Positions 15,234 through 24,770 are shown, counted from the stretch's first letter. The stretch is DNA of 47,957 nucleotides from Gammaproteobacteria bacterium (GCA_030831085.1 JAURLT010000154.1:1-47957), one strand, 5' to 3'. Notes: a model not told the origin generated them from the letters alone. Translations and numbers: made by a program.

Positions 15234-15728
15234 TCAGGTGCCGCCAGTGGGCACAACACCCATCACGCTGACAAGCACACCGTCCGGGTCAAACGTGATC
15301 ACCTCAAGAAGTTCAACGGCACGACTCGCTCCTTCTGCAGGTAGCCGGTAAATGCTTGGCTCCTTGAGCAGTTCGCAACACCCGTCGCGCAGTCTTGACA
15401 AGACTCCTGCAACATCCGCCGACTCAAATACCGCAGTCGCCTGACCGTAGGCGACGCGCTCCCGCGGCGGCGGCGCAAGTGAACTTATGGGTGGCATTGC
15501 ACCGCTCAACTCGTACAGCCCAATCCAGCCAACCGTCGAGCCCGGCGTACCTAGGTGGGCAATGCGCATCCGGCCGTCTTCGTATCCGACGAGCGACGCA
15601 ATGGCCGGGCCAGATAGATCCTTGCGCTCGAGGACCTGCAGGCCGATCACATCGCGATAGAACCACAGAGAACGCTCGATGTCCCGAACCCAGACGGTTA
15701 GACGCTTCAATGCGGGAATGCTCGACAT
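15234..15728 (-). CDS. VOC/glyoxalase-family protein
   Basis: A 164-aa protein with the vicinal-oxygen-chelate opening LKRLTVWVRDIERSLWFYRD, the RSLWFYRDVIGL motif and a C-terminal strand EVITFDPDGVLVSVMG. Members are metal-dependent dioxygenases, isomerases, lyases or binding proteins. Clear metal ligands are not evident: the usual first His (beginning of strand 1) is replaced in LTVWV, and a Glu (E-V-I-T) is possible near the end. It is last in the cluster's direction of transcription, 32 bp after the CopD-like gene. Confidence 0.8.
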   Translation of the reverse strand: MSSIPALKRLTVWVRDIERSLWFYRDVIGLQVLERKDLSGPAIASLVGYEDGRMRIAHLGTPGSTVGWIGLYELSGAMPPISSLAPPPRERVAYGQATAVFESADVAGVLSRLRDGCCELLKEPSIYRLPAEGASRAVELLEVITFDPDGVLVSVMGVVPTGGT

Positions 15729-15760
15729 GGGGTCTACTCGTTACTTTGAGGACAACATCT

Positions 15761-16429
15761 TCAGAACGGCCTCACGTGACCAAGGAAGGCGGCAGCTAGC
15801 AGCGAGAGGTGCAGCCCCGCCAGAACCCAGGTGCCACGCCTCATCGCCTGGCGAATTGCAGCTTCTCGTATTGGGGTCGAGCCATGTTGAACAATATCTG
15901 GCCACGTCAGCAGCAACGCCTGGATGTAGTAGCGAATGCCGATCCCTGCACCCACTACCAGCCCAAACAACACTACTTTGGCAGCCAGCCAGCCAGCGGC
16001 GATTGGAGTACCAAAGACCAAAGACCAGCCGCCCACGCCGACGGACACGGCGATGACGCCATAGCGTATCCGGACATCCCAGGCTCGCAGTGCAGCACCT
16101 GCTGCCGTGTGACCGCGCAGGTGAACGTACCACATGAACGAGAACCAAGCCCCTGACACGATCCACACCGAAACGAGACCGGGAGTTCCCAGCGGCACGA
16201 GGCCCAGCAGGCCGCCCAGCGTCAAGCCGAGCGGCAGCGAAAGTATCAAGGCATTCCGTGGGTGCTGGTCAACGTCGAGGAGGAAGTTCCAAAGACGATT
16301 ACGTTCCATCCCCTCCATTTTCTCGGCATGCGTCAAGTAGTGGGTCAACTGGTTCACGACCAGGTCTGAGCCGACCCAGTAACCCCAGACGACGATATGC
16401 GCCAGCTTGAACCATCCATACGCTTCCAC
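15761..16429 (-). CDS. CopD-like multi-pass membrane protein (copy 1)
   Basis: A 222-aa inner-membrane protein with about five or six hydrophobic segments. It begins (GTG, with GGGGA seven bases upstream) with KLAHIVVWGYWVGSDLVVNQ and contains DVDQHPRNALILSLPLGLTL. These elements recur in the protein at 23394-24059 (YWLGADWGVYVNSHY; DLLPRISFTLLLPVGLQL), so the two are paralogues. Conserved His and Arg in or near membrane segments recall CopD/DUF2269-type proteins, some of which bind haem or metal. The function is unknown. Confidence 0.72.
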   Translation of the reverse strand: MEAYGWFKLAHIVVWGYWVGSDLVVNQLTHYLTHAEKMEGMERNRLWNFLLDVDQHPRNALILSLPLGLTLGGLLGLVPLGTPGLVSVWIVSGAWFSFMWYVHLRGHTAAGAALRAWDVRIRYGVIAVSVGVGGWSLVFGTPIAAGWLAAKVVLFGLVVGAGIGIRYYIQALLLTWPDIVQHGSTPIREAAIRQAMRRGTWVLAGLHLSLLAAAFLGHVRPF

Positions 16430-16623
16430 GCTACATTCCCCACTTCCGCTAGTGCTGGTGTTTAGCAGCAGGTCCCGGACTCAGAAGACCTGATTGATAC
16501 TCTTGCATGTCGCGTGTCGCGTTGGCTGCTTTCGAATGACCCATACAGGCCGCTTGTAACCCGACAATTGAAAGCCGGTTTCCCACGAGCAGAACACCAC
16601 ACGCCAGTGCTACCTGAAAAGCC

Positions 16624-18066
16624 CTACCGCATTCCAGCTCCTTTCCACTTCCACTTACTGCGGGACGCAAGATAGGACTTGAGCCCGGTGCGCTCCAGCA
16701 CATGCCCTTGCGCCACTCGTGCTCCGTCGACGACGTCAGCCCGGTTCAGGTACTTGTGCACGCCGCTGGCAACGACCTGCTCGCCATCGATGTAGACATC
16801 CCGCACCGCACCTGGATCATTCGAGTACACGAGGTTGGAGATCACCGTATGAGCCGGCGCGAGTGACACCCTTTCCGTGTCGATCACGATGAAGTCAGCG
16901 CGCTTGCCTGGTTCCAGCGAGCCGATCTGGTCTTCCATGTGAAGCGCCATTGCCCCGCGGCGAGTCATCAGCTCCAGCGCCAGCTCGGCCGAGCCAAAAC
17001 TGGCATTACTCAGCCGTTCCTTCTGAAACAGCAGAGCCATCTTCATCGTCTCCCAGACGTTCTGGCCGTTGTTGGTCGATGCGCCATCGACACCAAGTCC
17101 GACCCGCACCCCGGCCTCGAGTAACTCGGCGAGGCGTGCGAATCCGGATGCATAGTAAGCATTCGCCACTGGGTTATGAGAGACCCCGGTCTGGTGTTCA
17201 GCGAGATGGTCGATCTCGGCGTCGTCGAGCCAGATCGCGTGTGCAATGAGGGTCTTCGGCCCGAGGACGCCCAGCCTCTTCATCTCGGCGACGCTGCCGT
17301 GGCCCAGGCGGCGATAGCTTTCCTCACGCTCTTCCTTGGAACTCGCGACATGCATGAGAAAGTGGCTGCCGGTCTCCACCGACACTTCATGCATCGCCTG
17401 GACCATTTCCGGCGTGCAACGCAATACACCCAGGGCCTCAGGTGCGACGCCAATTCGATCGGAGTTGAACGCTCTCTGTAAACGGCGAACCTCCTTCGCC
17501 GCGTCATCCGGCTTTTCACGGTACTGCCTTGGCACCGCCTGCGATGCGCTCGACTCGTCGGCGCTGTCGATCGTCATGCGCGAGACGATTGCCCGTATAC
17601 GTGACTGATGCACGGCCTCGAGGACGCCGTCAATCGTGTCTCCGTTCGGCGTTCCAAACTCGCCGCTCACACTGGTCGTTACGCCAATGGTCATCTGCTC
17701 GAGCAGCGCGAGTTCCGCACCAGCCTTGCCGGCCGGTCGCTCCATGGCTTCCATCACCGGCCACATCCCCTTGCTGAACCAGACTGCGAGCGGCATTTCG
17801 TCATAGATGCCCCGAAGGATGCCGTTGGAGAAATGCGAGTGGCAATTGATCAGTCCGGGCATGACTAGACAGCCCCTGGCGGACCGTACGTCGACTCCCG
17901 CGGGTACCTCACCGATTTCCGCGCTATCGCCCACGCGATAGATGGCGCCGTTCTTCACCCAGACGTAGCCGGACTCGTACACGTTCCGCTCGTCGTCCAT
18001 GGTGACGACCATGCTGTCCTTGAGGATCATCTCCGGGGCCGTGGATCCAGCGCTGCTAGAGGACAT
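16624..18066 (-). CDS. Atz/Trz-type metal-dependent amidohydrolase
   Basis: A 480-aa cytoplasmic hydrolase of the deaminase/chlorohydrolase branch. The metal and catalytic residues are in place: INCHSHF (HxH, about residue 76-78), HVASS (His about 239), IAHAIW (His about 276) and LGVDGAS (Asp about 327), plus the C-terminal LEPGKRADFIVID strand. Relatives deaminate or dechlorinate heterocycles (8-oxoguanine, S-adenosylhomocysteine, s-triazines). The start at 18066 is preferred because GGAG lies eight bases before it; another ATG two codons upstream is too close to that site. The substrate cannot be read from sequence. It follows the TonB receptor by 166 bp. Confidence 0.9.
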   Translation of the reverse strand: MSSSSAGSTAPEMILKDSMVVTMDDERNVYESGYVWVKNGAIYRVGDSAEIGEVPAGVDVRSARGCLVMPGLINCHSHFSNGILRGIYDEMPLAVWFSKGMWPVMEAMERPAGKAGAELALLEQMTIGVTTSVSGEFGTPNGDTIDGVLEAVHQSRIRAIVSRMTIDSADESSASQAVPRQYREKPDDAAKEVRRLQRAFNSDRIGVAPEALGVLRCTPEMVQAMHEVSVETGSHFLMHVASSKEEREESYRRLGHGSVAEMKRLGVLGPKTLIAHAIWLDDAEIDHLAEHQTGVSHNPVANAYYASGFARLAELLEAGVRVGLGVDGASTNNGQNVWETMKMALLFQKERLSNASFGSAELALELMTRRGAMALHMEDQIGSLEPGKRADFIVIDTERVSLAPAHTVISNLVYSNDPGAVRDVYIDGEQVVASGVHKYLNRADVVDGARVAQGHVLERTGLKSYLASRSKWKWKGAGMR

Positions 18067-18232
18067 GGTCATTACTCCGCCCCGCGCGCCGTGCTCCGGT
18101 CACGCCAGGGATCAATTTGGGCCGCCAGGGAAGTCAGACATTCCCATGACACATCGCGCAGTTGGCGCGAGTCCGCGACTTGCCCGGCGCACCTCTCGTC
18201 ACAAGGCGAGAGGGCACCGGACGCAGTGGGGT

Positions 18233-20533
18233 TCACTTGAAAGCGTACCTCAGCATGAGGCTCCATGTCTGGGGCGGGTTGATGTACACGGCATCGAACG
18301 CTAGCCCGGGAATGAAGAACTGGCCGATTGCATAGTTCTCGTCCGAGAGGTTGCGCAGGGCGCCGGCGACGAGCCAGCGGCCATCGTCCGATTCGTAAGA
18401 TAGCTGAGCATTGTAGAGGTCGTAGCCCGGAGACTTCGACGGCAGCGGATTGCACGAGCTGTGATAGAAGCTGTCCTTATGAGTCCAGTCTGCGCCGAAA
18501 TTGACTGCGCCGCTGAGGGCTGCCAGCGGAACCCGGTAGTTGAAGCCGAGGAACGACGACAACTTGGGCGCAAACTTCAGCTCGAGATCCTTGGTACCCG
18601 TTCCGACCGAACCGCAATCCGCGACCTGGTCGAAGTTGACCTTCGTGTACTCCGTGTCCAGGAGGCCGACGTTGGCGGTCACGGTCAGGTTAGCGACCGG
18701 TAGCGCAGTCAACTCAACTTCGACCCCCTTGGTCTCCACGTCTCCAACCGAGAATCGCGTGAACGCACCGGTGTCCTGGTCGGTTCCGGTGCCCTGCAGG
18801 TCCTGGAAGTCGTTCAGGAAGACAGCCATGTTCGCCTGCAGGCGGCGGTCGAGCCACTGCGTCTTCGCGCCGACTTCATAGGTCAGCACAGTCTCAGGCT
18901 TAATCGGCTGCAGGTTATACAGGGCGGTTCCGACCTCGCGGCCGTCGAAAGAGCCGGACTTGAATCCCTCAGCGACGGACGCGTAGAGCATCGCATGGTC
19001 CGACGCCTTGTGGTCCAGTACCACCCGTGGTGTGACACTCGACCAGGATTTTTCGATCTGCCGGTCCAGCGGCACCGTCAATGCCGCCGGCGGCGAGCCC
19101 GCTGCGCAAGGCCCGCTCGAGTACACCGTCCTCGTGACGGGATCGGCGCATATGAGGCGGGCGTTGCCGTTCGCCTCGAAGACGGCACTGGCAAAGTCCT
19201 TCGTGTCCTCGGTCCAGCGCGCACCGAGCGTGAGGTTCCAGCGGTCCGAGAGAGCCATCGTGGCCGAGCCGAACACGGCGATGCTGTCGGTATCCAGGCT
19301 GGTGTCTGAGTACGGGTTCTCACCGAACTGCGCGAGGATAATGTTTTCGGTGATCTGCCGGTTGCTCTCCTCGAAGTAGTACACGCCGGCGAGGTAGGTA
19401 AGGCTGCCGCCGCTGGAGCTGCCCTGCACCTGGAACTCCTGGCTGATTTGGTCCTGGGCCTGGTCCTGAAAAAGGTGGAGGCACGGCAAGGATAACCCGA
19501 AGCAGTTATCCTGGCCATCAGCATCCAGCAGGACTGTGTTCTCCATCTCACGCCAGGCCGTGATGGACTTGATCGTAAGGTCGTTGACCTGCCAAGTGAG
19601 GGTGAGGCTCGCTCCCTGTTGGTCAGTGTCGTTGATCGGGTCTAAAAGGTCGGAGATGAGGGTGTGGACATTGCTGTCGCCATCTATCTGGTCGCCAAGA
19701 TCGACGGCACCAAGTCCGTCAGACCCCTGCAGGACGACGCCCAGCGCATATCCGGGTGTCGATCGATCGCGGATTTTGTCGTAGGACAGCAGGGCCTCAA
19801 AACTGTCCGACGCCGCGTACCGCAAAGCCAGGCGACCCGCGACCACGTCCTGGTCATTCACTTTCGAGCCGTCGATGAGGTTGCGGTCATAGCCATCGCG
19901 CTGGCGCGAGAGAGCGGAAATTTCACCGGAGATCATCTCGCTGAGCGGACCGGAAAGGGATCCGCGCAGGTCTATCCTGCTGTAGTCGCCGACGGTGACT
20001 TCAGCGTTAGCGCGGAACTCGTCACCGGGCTTACGGCTCACGAGCTTGATGGCTCCCGCGGAGGTGTTACGGCCGTACAGCGTGCCCTGCGGGCCGCGCA
20101 GGACCTCGATGCGCTCAACATCGAACAGGTCAAACATCGCGCCCGTCTGGCGCGGAATGTAGACATCGTCGACATAGATGCCGACCGGCGTGTCAGATGT
20201 GAAGAAGCTCTCGTCCTCGCCGATGCCGCGCAAGGCAGCGCGCGATCCGTTCGACAGCCCCGTATTGGTTTCCATCCAGAGATTTGGCACCACCGACTGG
20301 ACGTCGCGGACTGTTCGGATCTCAAGACGATCGAGCGCCGTGCCACTAAAGGCAGAAACCGCGATCGGGACGTCCTGCAGGTTTTCTTCGCGTCGCTGCG
20401 CAGTGACGGTGATTTCTTCGAGCACAGCGGTTGAAACTGTCTCCTGCGCGAAGACGGGCACCGGAGTTGTGGCTACGGAACAGGCGGCACCGGCTAGCTG
20501 GAGCGCACGGCGCAGTGTAGGCTTCAATGACAT
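18233..20533 (-). CDS. TonB-dependent outer-membrane receptor
   Basis: A 766-aa beta-barrel receptor that takes up a ligand across the outer membrane with TonB energy. After a signal peptide ending PVFAQ comes a TonB box-like EEITVTAQRREENLQDVPIA, a plug domain with LRGIGEDESF, GIYVDDVYI and VERIEVLRGPQGTLYGRN, then the barrel to a C-terminal LRYAFK. The start at 20533 (MSLKPTLRR) follows GGAGG by eight bases. This type, opening 'VTAQRREENLQDVP', is common for organic ligands in sphingomonads and environmental gammaproteobacteria. The neighbours (MFS, amidohydrolase) suggest an organic small-molecule ligand rather than a siderophore. Confidence 0.95.
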   Translation of the reverse strand: MSLKPTLRRALQLAGAACSVATTPVPVFAQETVSTAVLEEITVTAQRREENLQDVPIAVSAFSGTALDRLEIRTVRDVQSVVPNLWMETNTGLSNGSRAALRGIGEDESFFTSDTPVGIYVDDVYIPRQTGAMFDLFDVERIEVLRGPQGTLYGRNTSAGAIKLVSRKPGDEFRANAEVTVGDYSRIDLRGSLSGPLSEMISGEISALSRQRDGYDRNLIDGSKVNDQDVVAGRLALRYAASDSFEALLSYDKIRDRSTPGYALGVVLQGSDGLGAVDLGDQIDGDSNVHTLISDLLDPINDTDQQGASLTLTWQVNDLTIKSITAWREMENTVLLDADGQDNCFGLSLPCLHLFQDQAQDQISQEFQVQGSSSGGSLTYLAGVYYFEESNRQITENIILAQFGENPYSDTSLDTDSIAVFGSATMALSDRWNLTLGARWTEDTKDFASAVFEANGNARLICADPVTRTVYSSGPCAAGSPPAALTVPLDRQIEKSWSSVTPRVVLDHKASDHAMLYASVAEGFKSGSFDGREVGTALYNLQPIKPETVLTYEVGAKTQWLDRRLQANMAVFLNDFQDLQGTGTDQDTGAFTRFSVGDVETKGVEVELTALPVANLTVTANVGLLDTEYTKVNFDQVADCGSVGTGTKDLELKFAPKLSSFLGFNYRVPLAALSGAVNFGADWTHKDSFYHSSCNPLPSKSPGYDLYNAQLSYESDDGRWLVAGALRNLSDENYAIGQFFIPGLAFDAVYINPPQTWSLMLRYAFK

Positions 20534-20691
20534 TCTGAGTTCCTCCACCTGTCTGTCTGATCAGGACAATCGTGTATCTCACACGTCTTGGGGTGATGGC
20601 GGGTCCATGGACCGGGGCCGGATACATCCAGCTCGCAGTCCTGTTGGCGCTGCCAGGACCTGTATCGACGGAGCAAGAGTAGCGATGGCGG

Positions 20692-20718
20692 AAGACAACT
20701 AGTTGTCTTTATAGACAA
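20692..20718. promoter_or_regulatory. Overlapping palindromic operator before the TonB receptor gene
   Basis: AAGACAACTAGTTGTCTT (20692-20709) is a perfect 18-bp palindrome. It overlaps a second inverted repeat, TTGTC-TTTATA-GACAA (20703-20718), so three GACAA half-sites are arrayed on alternate strands. On the minus strand the spacer reads TATAAA, a possible -10 box for the receptor gene 160 bp downstream. The symmetry suggests binding by a dimeric repressor; no TetR or GntR gene is in the window, so the regulator is unknown. Confidence 0.6.
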
Positions 20719-20780
20719 CCAGACGTTTCGAGTTAGCCAGCGTCAAACCCGCGTTCGCAGTGCCCGGGTTCGAGACGCAT

Positions 20781-22109
20781 TCAGGCCGCTTGTTCGAGTG
20801 AGGCAGCCGACATCAACTTCAGAAACGGCCTACGGCCGGCCGCGAGCAGCGTAACCGACAACAGGCTGCAGATCAGGAACGTCATCGACATGGCATAGGC
20901 CACATTGCCGAACCGCCCCGGCAGATGATCCGACAGAGTTCCCACAACCACTGGCCCAAGCCCTGCGCCGATCAGTCCTACCGTGGAGGTGTAGAGCGCG
21001 GTCATCTGCCCCCGCATCTCGTTCGGCGCGATCCGGTTCAGCACAGCCAGTGCGCCAACGCCTGGCCAGTTCGAAAAGAAGCCCGAAAGGGAGAACATCA
21101 CGAGGCTCAGAACAGCCGTAGGCATGAGCGGCGCGACAGTGCCAGGTAGCAGGCTGCCCGCCGCACCGATCCCGCAAACCAGCCAGTCGCTGTCGGCCAC
21201 GCCACGTTTCGCCAGGCGGGCCGCCAGCCAGCCGGCGGACACAGACCCAAGTCCCCCGGCGATGATGGCCACCACGCCGAAGACGGTCGCAAGTTGGGCA
21301 GGATTCCACCCGTAACTGCGGGAGAACATGACCGGCATAAAGGCCAGTTGGCCATAGGGCGCGAGAAAGCAGATGGCGATGCCAAAATTGAGCGACCAGA
21401 CCACGAACCAGTGCCGCCGCAGGAACTGCACCGTGACGTGGAGGTCCGGCTTGCCGGACTCAAGCCGTTCCTGACGCACCGGTTCGCGAATAAGCGCCAG
21501 CGCGACGGGCACCAGCAGGCCGATGGCTCCCAGGCTCAGGAACGCGCCCGACCAGCTACGCAGCCCCGAGGCACTGGCGACCCACTCGCCGACGCCGAGC
21601 GCCATCGCGCCAAGCCAGTAGGCCGCCGCAGTCCCGATTGCTGTGCCAGCCACGAACACACCGTAAGCCTTCGAGCGCATCTCCGCCCGGAAGCAGTCGG
21701 CGATCATCGATGCCGCGGCCGGCTGCAGCGCGGACTGCGACAGACCGGATCCGAAACGCAGAGTAGCCAGCGTCGCGAATGAGCCAGCGAAGCCGCAAGC
21801 GGCCGTCGTCGCAGCCCAGATCGTCGCGGCTGCCGCCAACAGCATCCGCCGGCTGAACGCATCGGCCAGCCAGCCCAGCACCGGGCCTCCAAGTGTGTAG
21901 GGCACCGCGAACAGTACGCCCATCAGCAGGCCAATGTCGGTGTCGTTGAGACCGAGGTCCGCCTGCATCGGCTCGACAAGCAGACTCATCCCGATGCGGT
22001 GCACAAAGGCGACCGCATAGGCGAAGGTCAGCACTGCCACGACCCGCCAAGCGGTCCTTGGGTCCGGCCATGGGCCTAACGGATCGTCAACGATGGTGAG
22101 TGGGGACAC
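20781..22109 (-). CDS. MFS transporter
   Basis: A 442-aa, roughly 12-segment major facilitator with the family features VHRIGMSLLVEPMQADLGLN, GGPVLGWLADAFSRRMLLA (loop 2-3 motif) and RFGSGLSQSALQPAAASMIAD-type sequence in segment 4-5. Resembles transporters of organic anions and aromatic acids. The start is set at the GTG 22109 (V-S-P-L-T-I-V-D-D), because the frame farther upstream runs inside the preceding MFS gene; that leaves a 23-base overlap. It is the last gene of a four-gene minus-strand operon. Confidence 0.88.
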   Translation of the reverse strand: MSPLTIVDDPLGPWPDPRTAWRVVAVLTFAYAVAFVHRIGMSLLVEPMQADLGLNDTDIGLLMGVLFAVPYTLGGPVLGWLADAFSRRMLLAAAATIWAATTAACGFAGSFATLATLRFGSGLSQSALQPAAASMIADCFRAEMRSKAYGVFVAGTAIGTAAAYWLGAMALGVGEWVASASGLRSWSGAFLSLGAIGLLVPVALALIREPVRQERLESGKPDLHVTVQFLRRHWFVVWSLNFGIAICFLAPYGQLAFMPVMFSRSYGWNPAQLATVFGVVAIIAGGLGSVSAGWLAARLAKRGVADSDWLVCGIGAAGSLLPGTVAPLMPTAVLSLVMFSLSGFFSNWPGVGALAVLNRIAPNEMRGQMTALYTSTVGLIGAGLGPVVVGTLSDHLPGRFGNVAYAMSMTFLICSLLSVTLLAAGRRPFLKLMSAASLEQAA

Positions 22110-23397
22110 GCGCAAGGAGAAGCAACCCGAGCAGGAGGAAAATAATCGAGACACCGAAGACGCCCGCCGTCTGGTCGTCGAGTAACGCCGTCGTTGTTGC
22201 CACCAGCAGCGGTGCCGCAAAACTCGAAGCGCGCCCGACCATAACGTAGAGCCCGAAGAACTCGCCCAGCCGATCCGGTGGCGATAGGCTAACCATCATG
22301 GTCCGGCTACTGGCAAGGATGATGCCCACGCAACCGCTGGCAATCACTGCCAACGCCAGAAACATCCGGTCGTGCACCGAGCCGAACAGCGCGGACGCCG
22401 CAGCGAGCGTCTCACCGGTCGGCATGATCAGCAACATCAACGAGGCGACGAACAGCATCAAGCCAATACCCACCGCCAGCACGCGCTTCGATCCGTAGCG
22501 TCGATCGAGCGAGCCGGCAACGAGCGCACTGCCGCTGCTCACCAGCAGGCCAAGCAGCCCGAAAATCGAGATCTCGGCTGCGCGCCACTGCAGCCTGGAG
22601 GACGCCAGGATGGCGATGAACGAGAACAGGCCCATCATGCCGTCCCAGTAAGCCATACGTGCGAGCAGGAAGCGGCCCACGCCCGGGATCCTGACGACGT
22701 CGCGTAGAGAGTTCCTCAGGCGCCGCCAGCTCTCGTGGGACGTCTCGAGCCATGAGCGAGCCTCGGCTGGATAGTCCGGACAGTAAAGCAGCAACGGCAG
22801 CATGAACACCACCAGCCAGAGGCCACAGAGCACTGAGGCAATGCGCTGGACCGTCGTCGAGACCTCGTCCGCGGAAACCCCGGTTCTCGCGGCTACTAGC
22901 ACGCCACCGAGGTAGATCAGGCTGGCCAAGAAACCGAGGCTCACAGACAGGCCGCTCAGGCGACCGACGCCCTCCTTGTTGGTGACCCGAAGTACCATAC
23001 TGTCGCTGAAGATCCGCGACAACTCGACGGCAAGCTGTGTCCCGGCGACCGAAGCCAGGACCCAGATAAAATGTCCCGGCTCAGACGTCGCCCACCACAG
23101 GCTAGTCATCCCTCCGGCCACGCCAGCCATGCTGGCCACGATCCACGGCTTGCGCCGGCCGGTGCTGTCGGCCGCCGCGCCGGCCAGCGGGCTCAGGAAC
23201 ACCAGGGCGGCGCTCGCGATCGAAATGCCGTAGCCCCACAGGACCGTGCCACGGATCGGGTCGGCTACAACGGCTGACACGAAAAACGGCGGAAAGATCA
23301 GGCTGAGGACAATCGAGAAGAATGGCTCGCGGGCCCAGTCGGCCAACGCCCACGACCACTGGGCTCGGGACGTCGCCCAAAGGCGTTGTCGAGTCAT
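22087..23397 (-). CDS. MFS transporter, UMF1/Atg22-like
   Basis: A 436-aa, roughly 12-segment transporter of a different MFS branch from its neighbour. It begins MTRQRLWATSRAQWSWALAD, with W-A-L-A-D-W-A-R-E-P-F-F as in the UMF1 family, and has AGAAADSTGRRKPWI in the loop after segment 2. The start at 23397 overlaps the stop of the CopD-like gene (ATGA). Two unrelated exporters or importers in one operon suggest substrate and product, or uptake and efflux, which is inference. Confidence 0.85.
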   Translation of the reverse strand: MTRQRLWATSRAQWSWALADWAREPFFSIVLSLIFPPFFVSAVVADPIRGTVLWGYGISIASAALVFLSPLAGAAADSTGRRKPWIVASMAGVAGGMTSLWWATSEPGHFIWVLASVAGTQLAVELSRIFSDSMVLRVTNKEGVGRLSGLSVSLGFLASLIYLGGVLVAARTGVSADEVSTTVQRIASVLCGLWLVVFMLPLLLYCPDYPAEARSWLETSHESWRRLRNSLRDVVRIPGVGRFLLARMAYWDGMMGLFSFIAILASSRLQWRAAEISIFGLLGLLVSSGSALVAGSLDRRYGSKRVLAVGIGLMLFVASLMLLIMPTGETLAAASALFGSVHDRMFLALAVIASGCVGIILASSRTMMVSLSPPDRLGEFFGLYVMVGRASSFAAPLLVATTTALLDDQTAGVFGVSIIFLLLGLLLLARVPTHHR

Positions 23398-24059
23398 ATG
23401 AACGCGGCGACACCCAGGACGGCCATGACTACTGAAAGCGACCACATGAAGTACGCCACATATTTGGCGCGTTGCAGGGTGCGCAGGAATGATGCATCCA
23501 CCTCAGGATCAGGACCGCCGCGTGCGAGCTTCGCAAAACCAACGACCCAGTCCTTCATCATCCTACGCAGTATGAGACCCACGACGATCATAATGCCGAA
23601 GACCGCGAGTTTCAGGGCGATGAAGAGCGGCGCTACCGGGCCACCGGTCACCGCCGAGTACAAGCCGACCAGGATCAGAAGCGGCGCCAGCGCCACGCGG
23701 ATCCACTTGTCCGCGTTGCTCATCCGGTTCCCCGTCGGGGTACCGGAGCGCCGGTAGCCGGTGACGTTGATGACGAGCCACGTGACTGCTGCAATCCACA
23801 CCACCGCCATGAAGGCCGGCGACCAGGGCACGCGGCCGTAGGCCGTGGCGAGCTGCAGGCCGACCGGCAGCAACAACGTAAACGAGATGCGCGGCAACAG
23901 GTCGATACGGAAGGCGGCCACCAGGAAGCGGCGGCGCTCGTCGAGTGACAGCTTAGGATCGGCGACGTAGTGGGAGTTGACATAGACGCCCCAGTCCGCG
24001 CCAAGCCAGTAAGCAAAGAGCAGGACGTGCGCCACGACGAGCAGTTGATAGGTAGTCAT
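23394..24059 (-). CDS. CopD-like multi-pass membrane protein (copy 2)
   Basis: A 221-aa inner-membrane protein with about six hydrophobic segments, paralogous to the protein at 15761-16429: VAHVLLFAYWLGADWGVYVN and DLLPRISFTLLLPVGLQLAT match in order and spacing. A cytoplasmic loop holds RRSGTPTGNRMSNADKW. It lies 12 bp after the unknown protein and overlaps the MFS gene by four bases, so it is firmly part of the operon. Confidence 0.75.
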   Translation of the reverse strand: MTTYQLLVVAHVLLFAYWLGADWGVYVNSHYVADPKLSLDERRRFLVAAFRIDLLPRISFTLLLPVGLQLATAYGRVPWSPAFMAVVWIAAVTWLVINVTGYRRSGTPTGNRMSNADKWIRVALAPLLILVGLYSAVTGGPVAPLFIALKLAVFGIMIVVGLILRRMMKDWVVGFAKLARGGPDPEVDASFLRTLQRAKYVAYFMWSLSVVMAVLGVAAFI

Positions 24060-24071
24060 CGGTCTCGCACC

Positions 24072-24770
24072 CTATCGGAACAGCTCCGAGAGCTGGTAAG
24101 TCGTTGCCATGTAGCCACCGACCCGGATCTGCACGATGATAAAATCATCGGGGACGCACCAGAGTTCCTCCGGTGGATGCGGCTGCGGCACGGTGCCCTC
24201 GAGGTGAAAGCGGTAGCGGTGGGTCTCAAACGTGCCGGCTGCCACGGTGATCCTCTCCGGCCCGATGAACTCGATTCCGAATCGCACCGGGTGCAGCATC
24301 GGCCCGGAGCACCCGTCGTGTTCCACGGAGCTTAGCGCGGAGTCGAGGAACTGCACCTTCTGCGGGGAGCCGTGTACGTATTGGGCGAGATGCCAGACGT
24401 CGCAAGCGAGCGGATGCGGCCCGAAACTCGGAAAGGAGTTGGGCCGGTTGATTCGCTGAGAGACGCGTCCAAGAACCTGGTTGACTCCCTCGAAATCAGC
24501 GCCCGCGCCGTCGAAGTTGAACCAACCGGAACCCACGAATTGCCCGTCCTTGATCAGGCGCACGAAAGCGTCGATCGGCCTGAAATCCTTGTCGACCGAA
24601 TAGACCACGTCTTTCGATACGCGCCGATCCATGATTTCGCATGTGGCATGCAGCGTCCGGCTGCCGTCCGGCGCCACGGCCACCGAGAACCGCTCGATTC
24701 CCCTCAGTCCAACCTCGTCGCCAATTGACACGACGGTGCCGGAGTAATGCTTACGGCCGATTTCGTTCAT
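24072..24770 (-). CDS. Unknown protein, first gene of the transport operon
   Basis: A 232-aa soluble protein without signal peptide. Alternating hydrophobic strands, e.g. RFSVAVAPDGSRTLHATCEI and ITVAAGTFETHRYRFHLEG, suggest a beta-barrel or sandwich. The 'AAGTFETHRYRF' strand recalls DUF3108-like folds, but I do not claim membership. The ribosome-binding site is good (AGGAAGG). It is the first gene after the LysR regulator and heads the operon with CopD-like and MFS genes. It could bind or convert the transported molecule; no catalytic motif is visible. Confidence 0.68.
   Translation of the reverse strand: MNEIGRKHYSGTVVSIGDEVGLRGIERFSVAVAPDGSRTLHATCEIMDRRVSKDVVYSVDKDFRPIDAFVRLIKDGQFVGSGWFNFDGAGADFEGVNQVLGRVSQRINRPNSFPSFGPHPLACDVWHLAQYVHGSPQKVQFLDSALSSVEHDGCSGPMLHPVRFGIEFIGPERITVAAGTFETHRYRFHLEGTVPQPHPPEELWCVPDDFIIVQIRVGGYMATTYQLSELFR

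Noticed and set aside
18192-18213. Hairpin CCTCTCG-TCACAAGG-CGAGAGG as terminator of the TonB receptor gene
   Set aside because: A modest 7-bp stem without a T tract on the transcribed strand; not strong enough to call a terminator.
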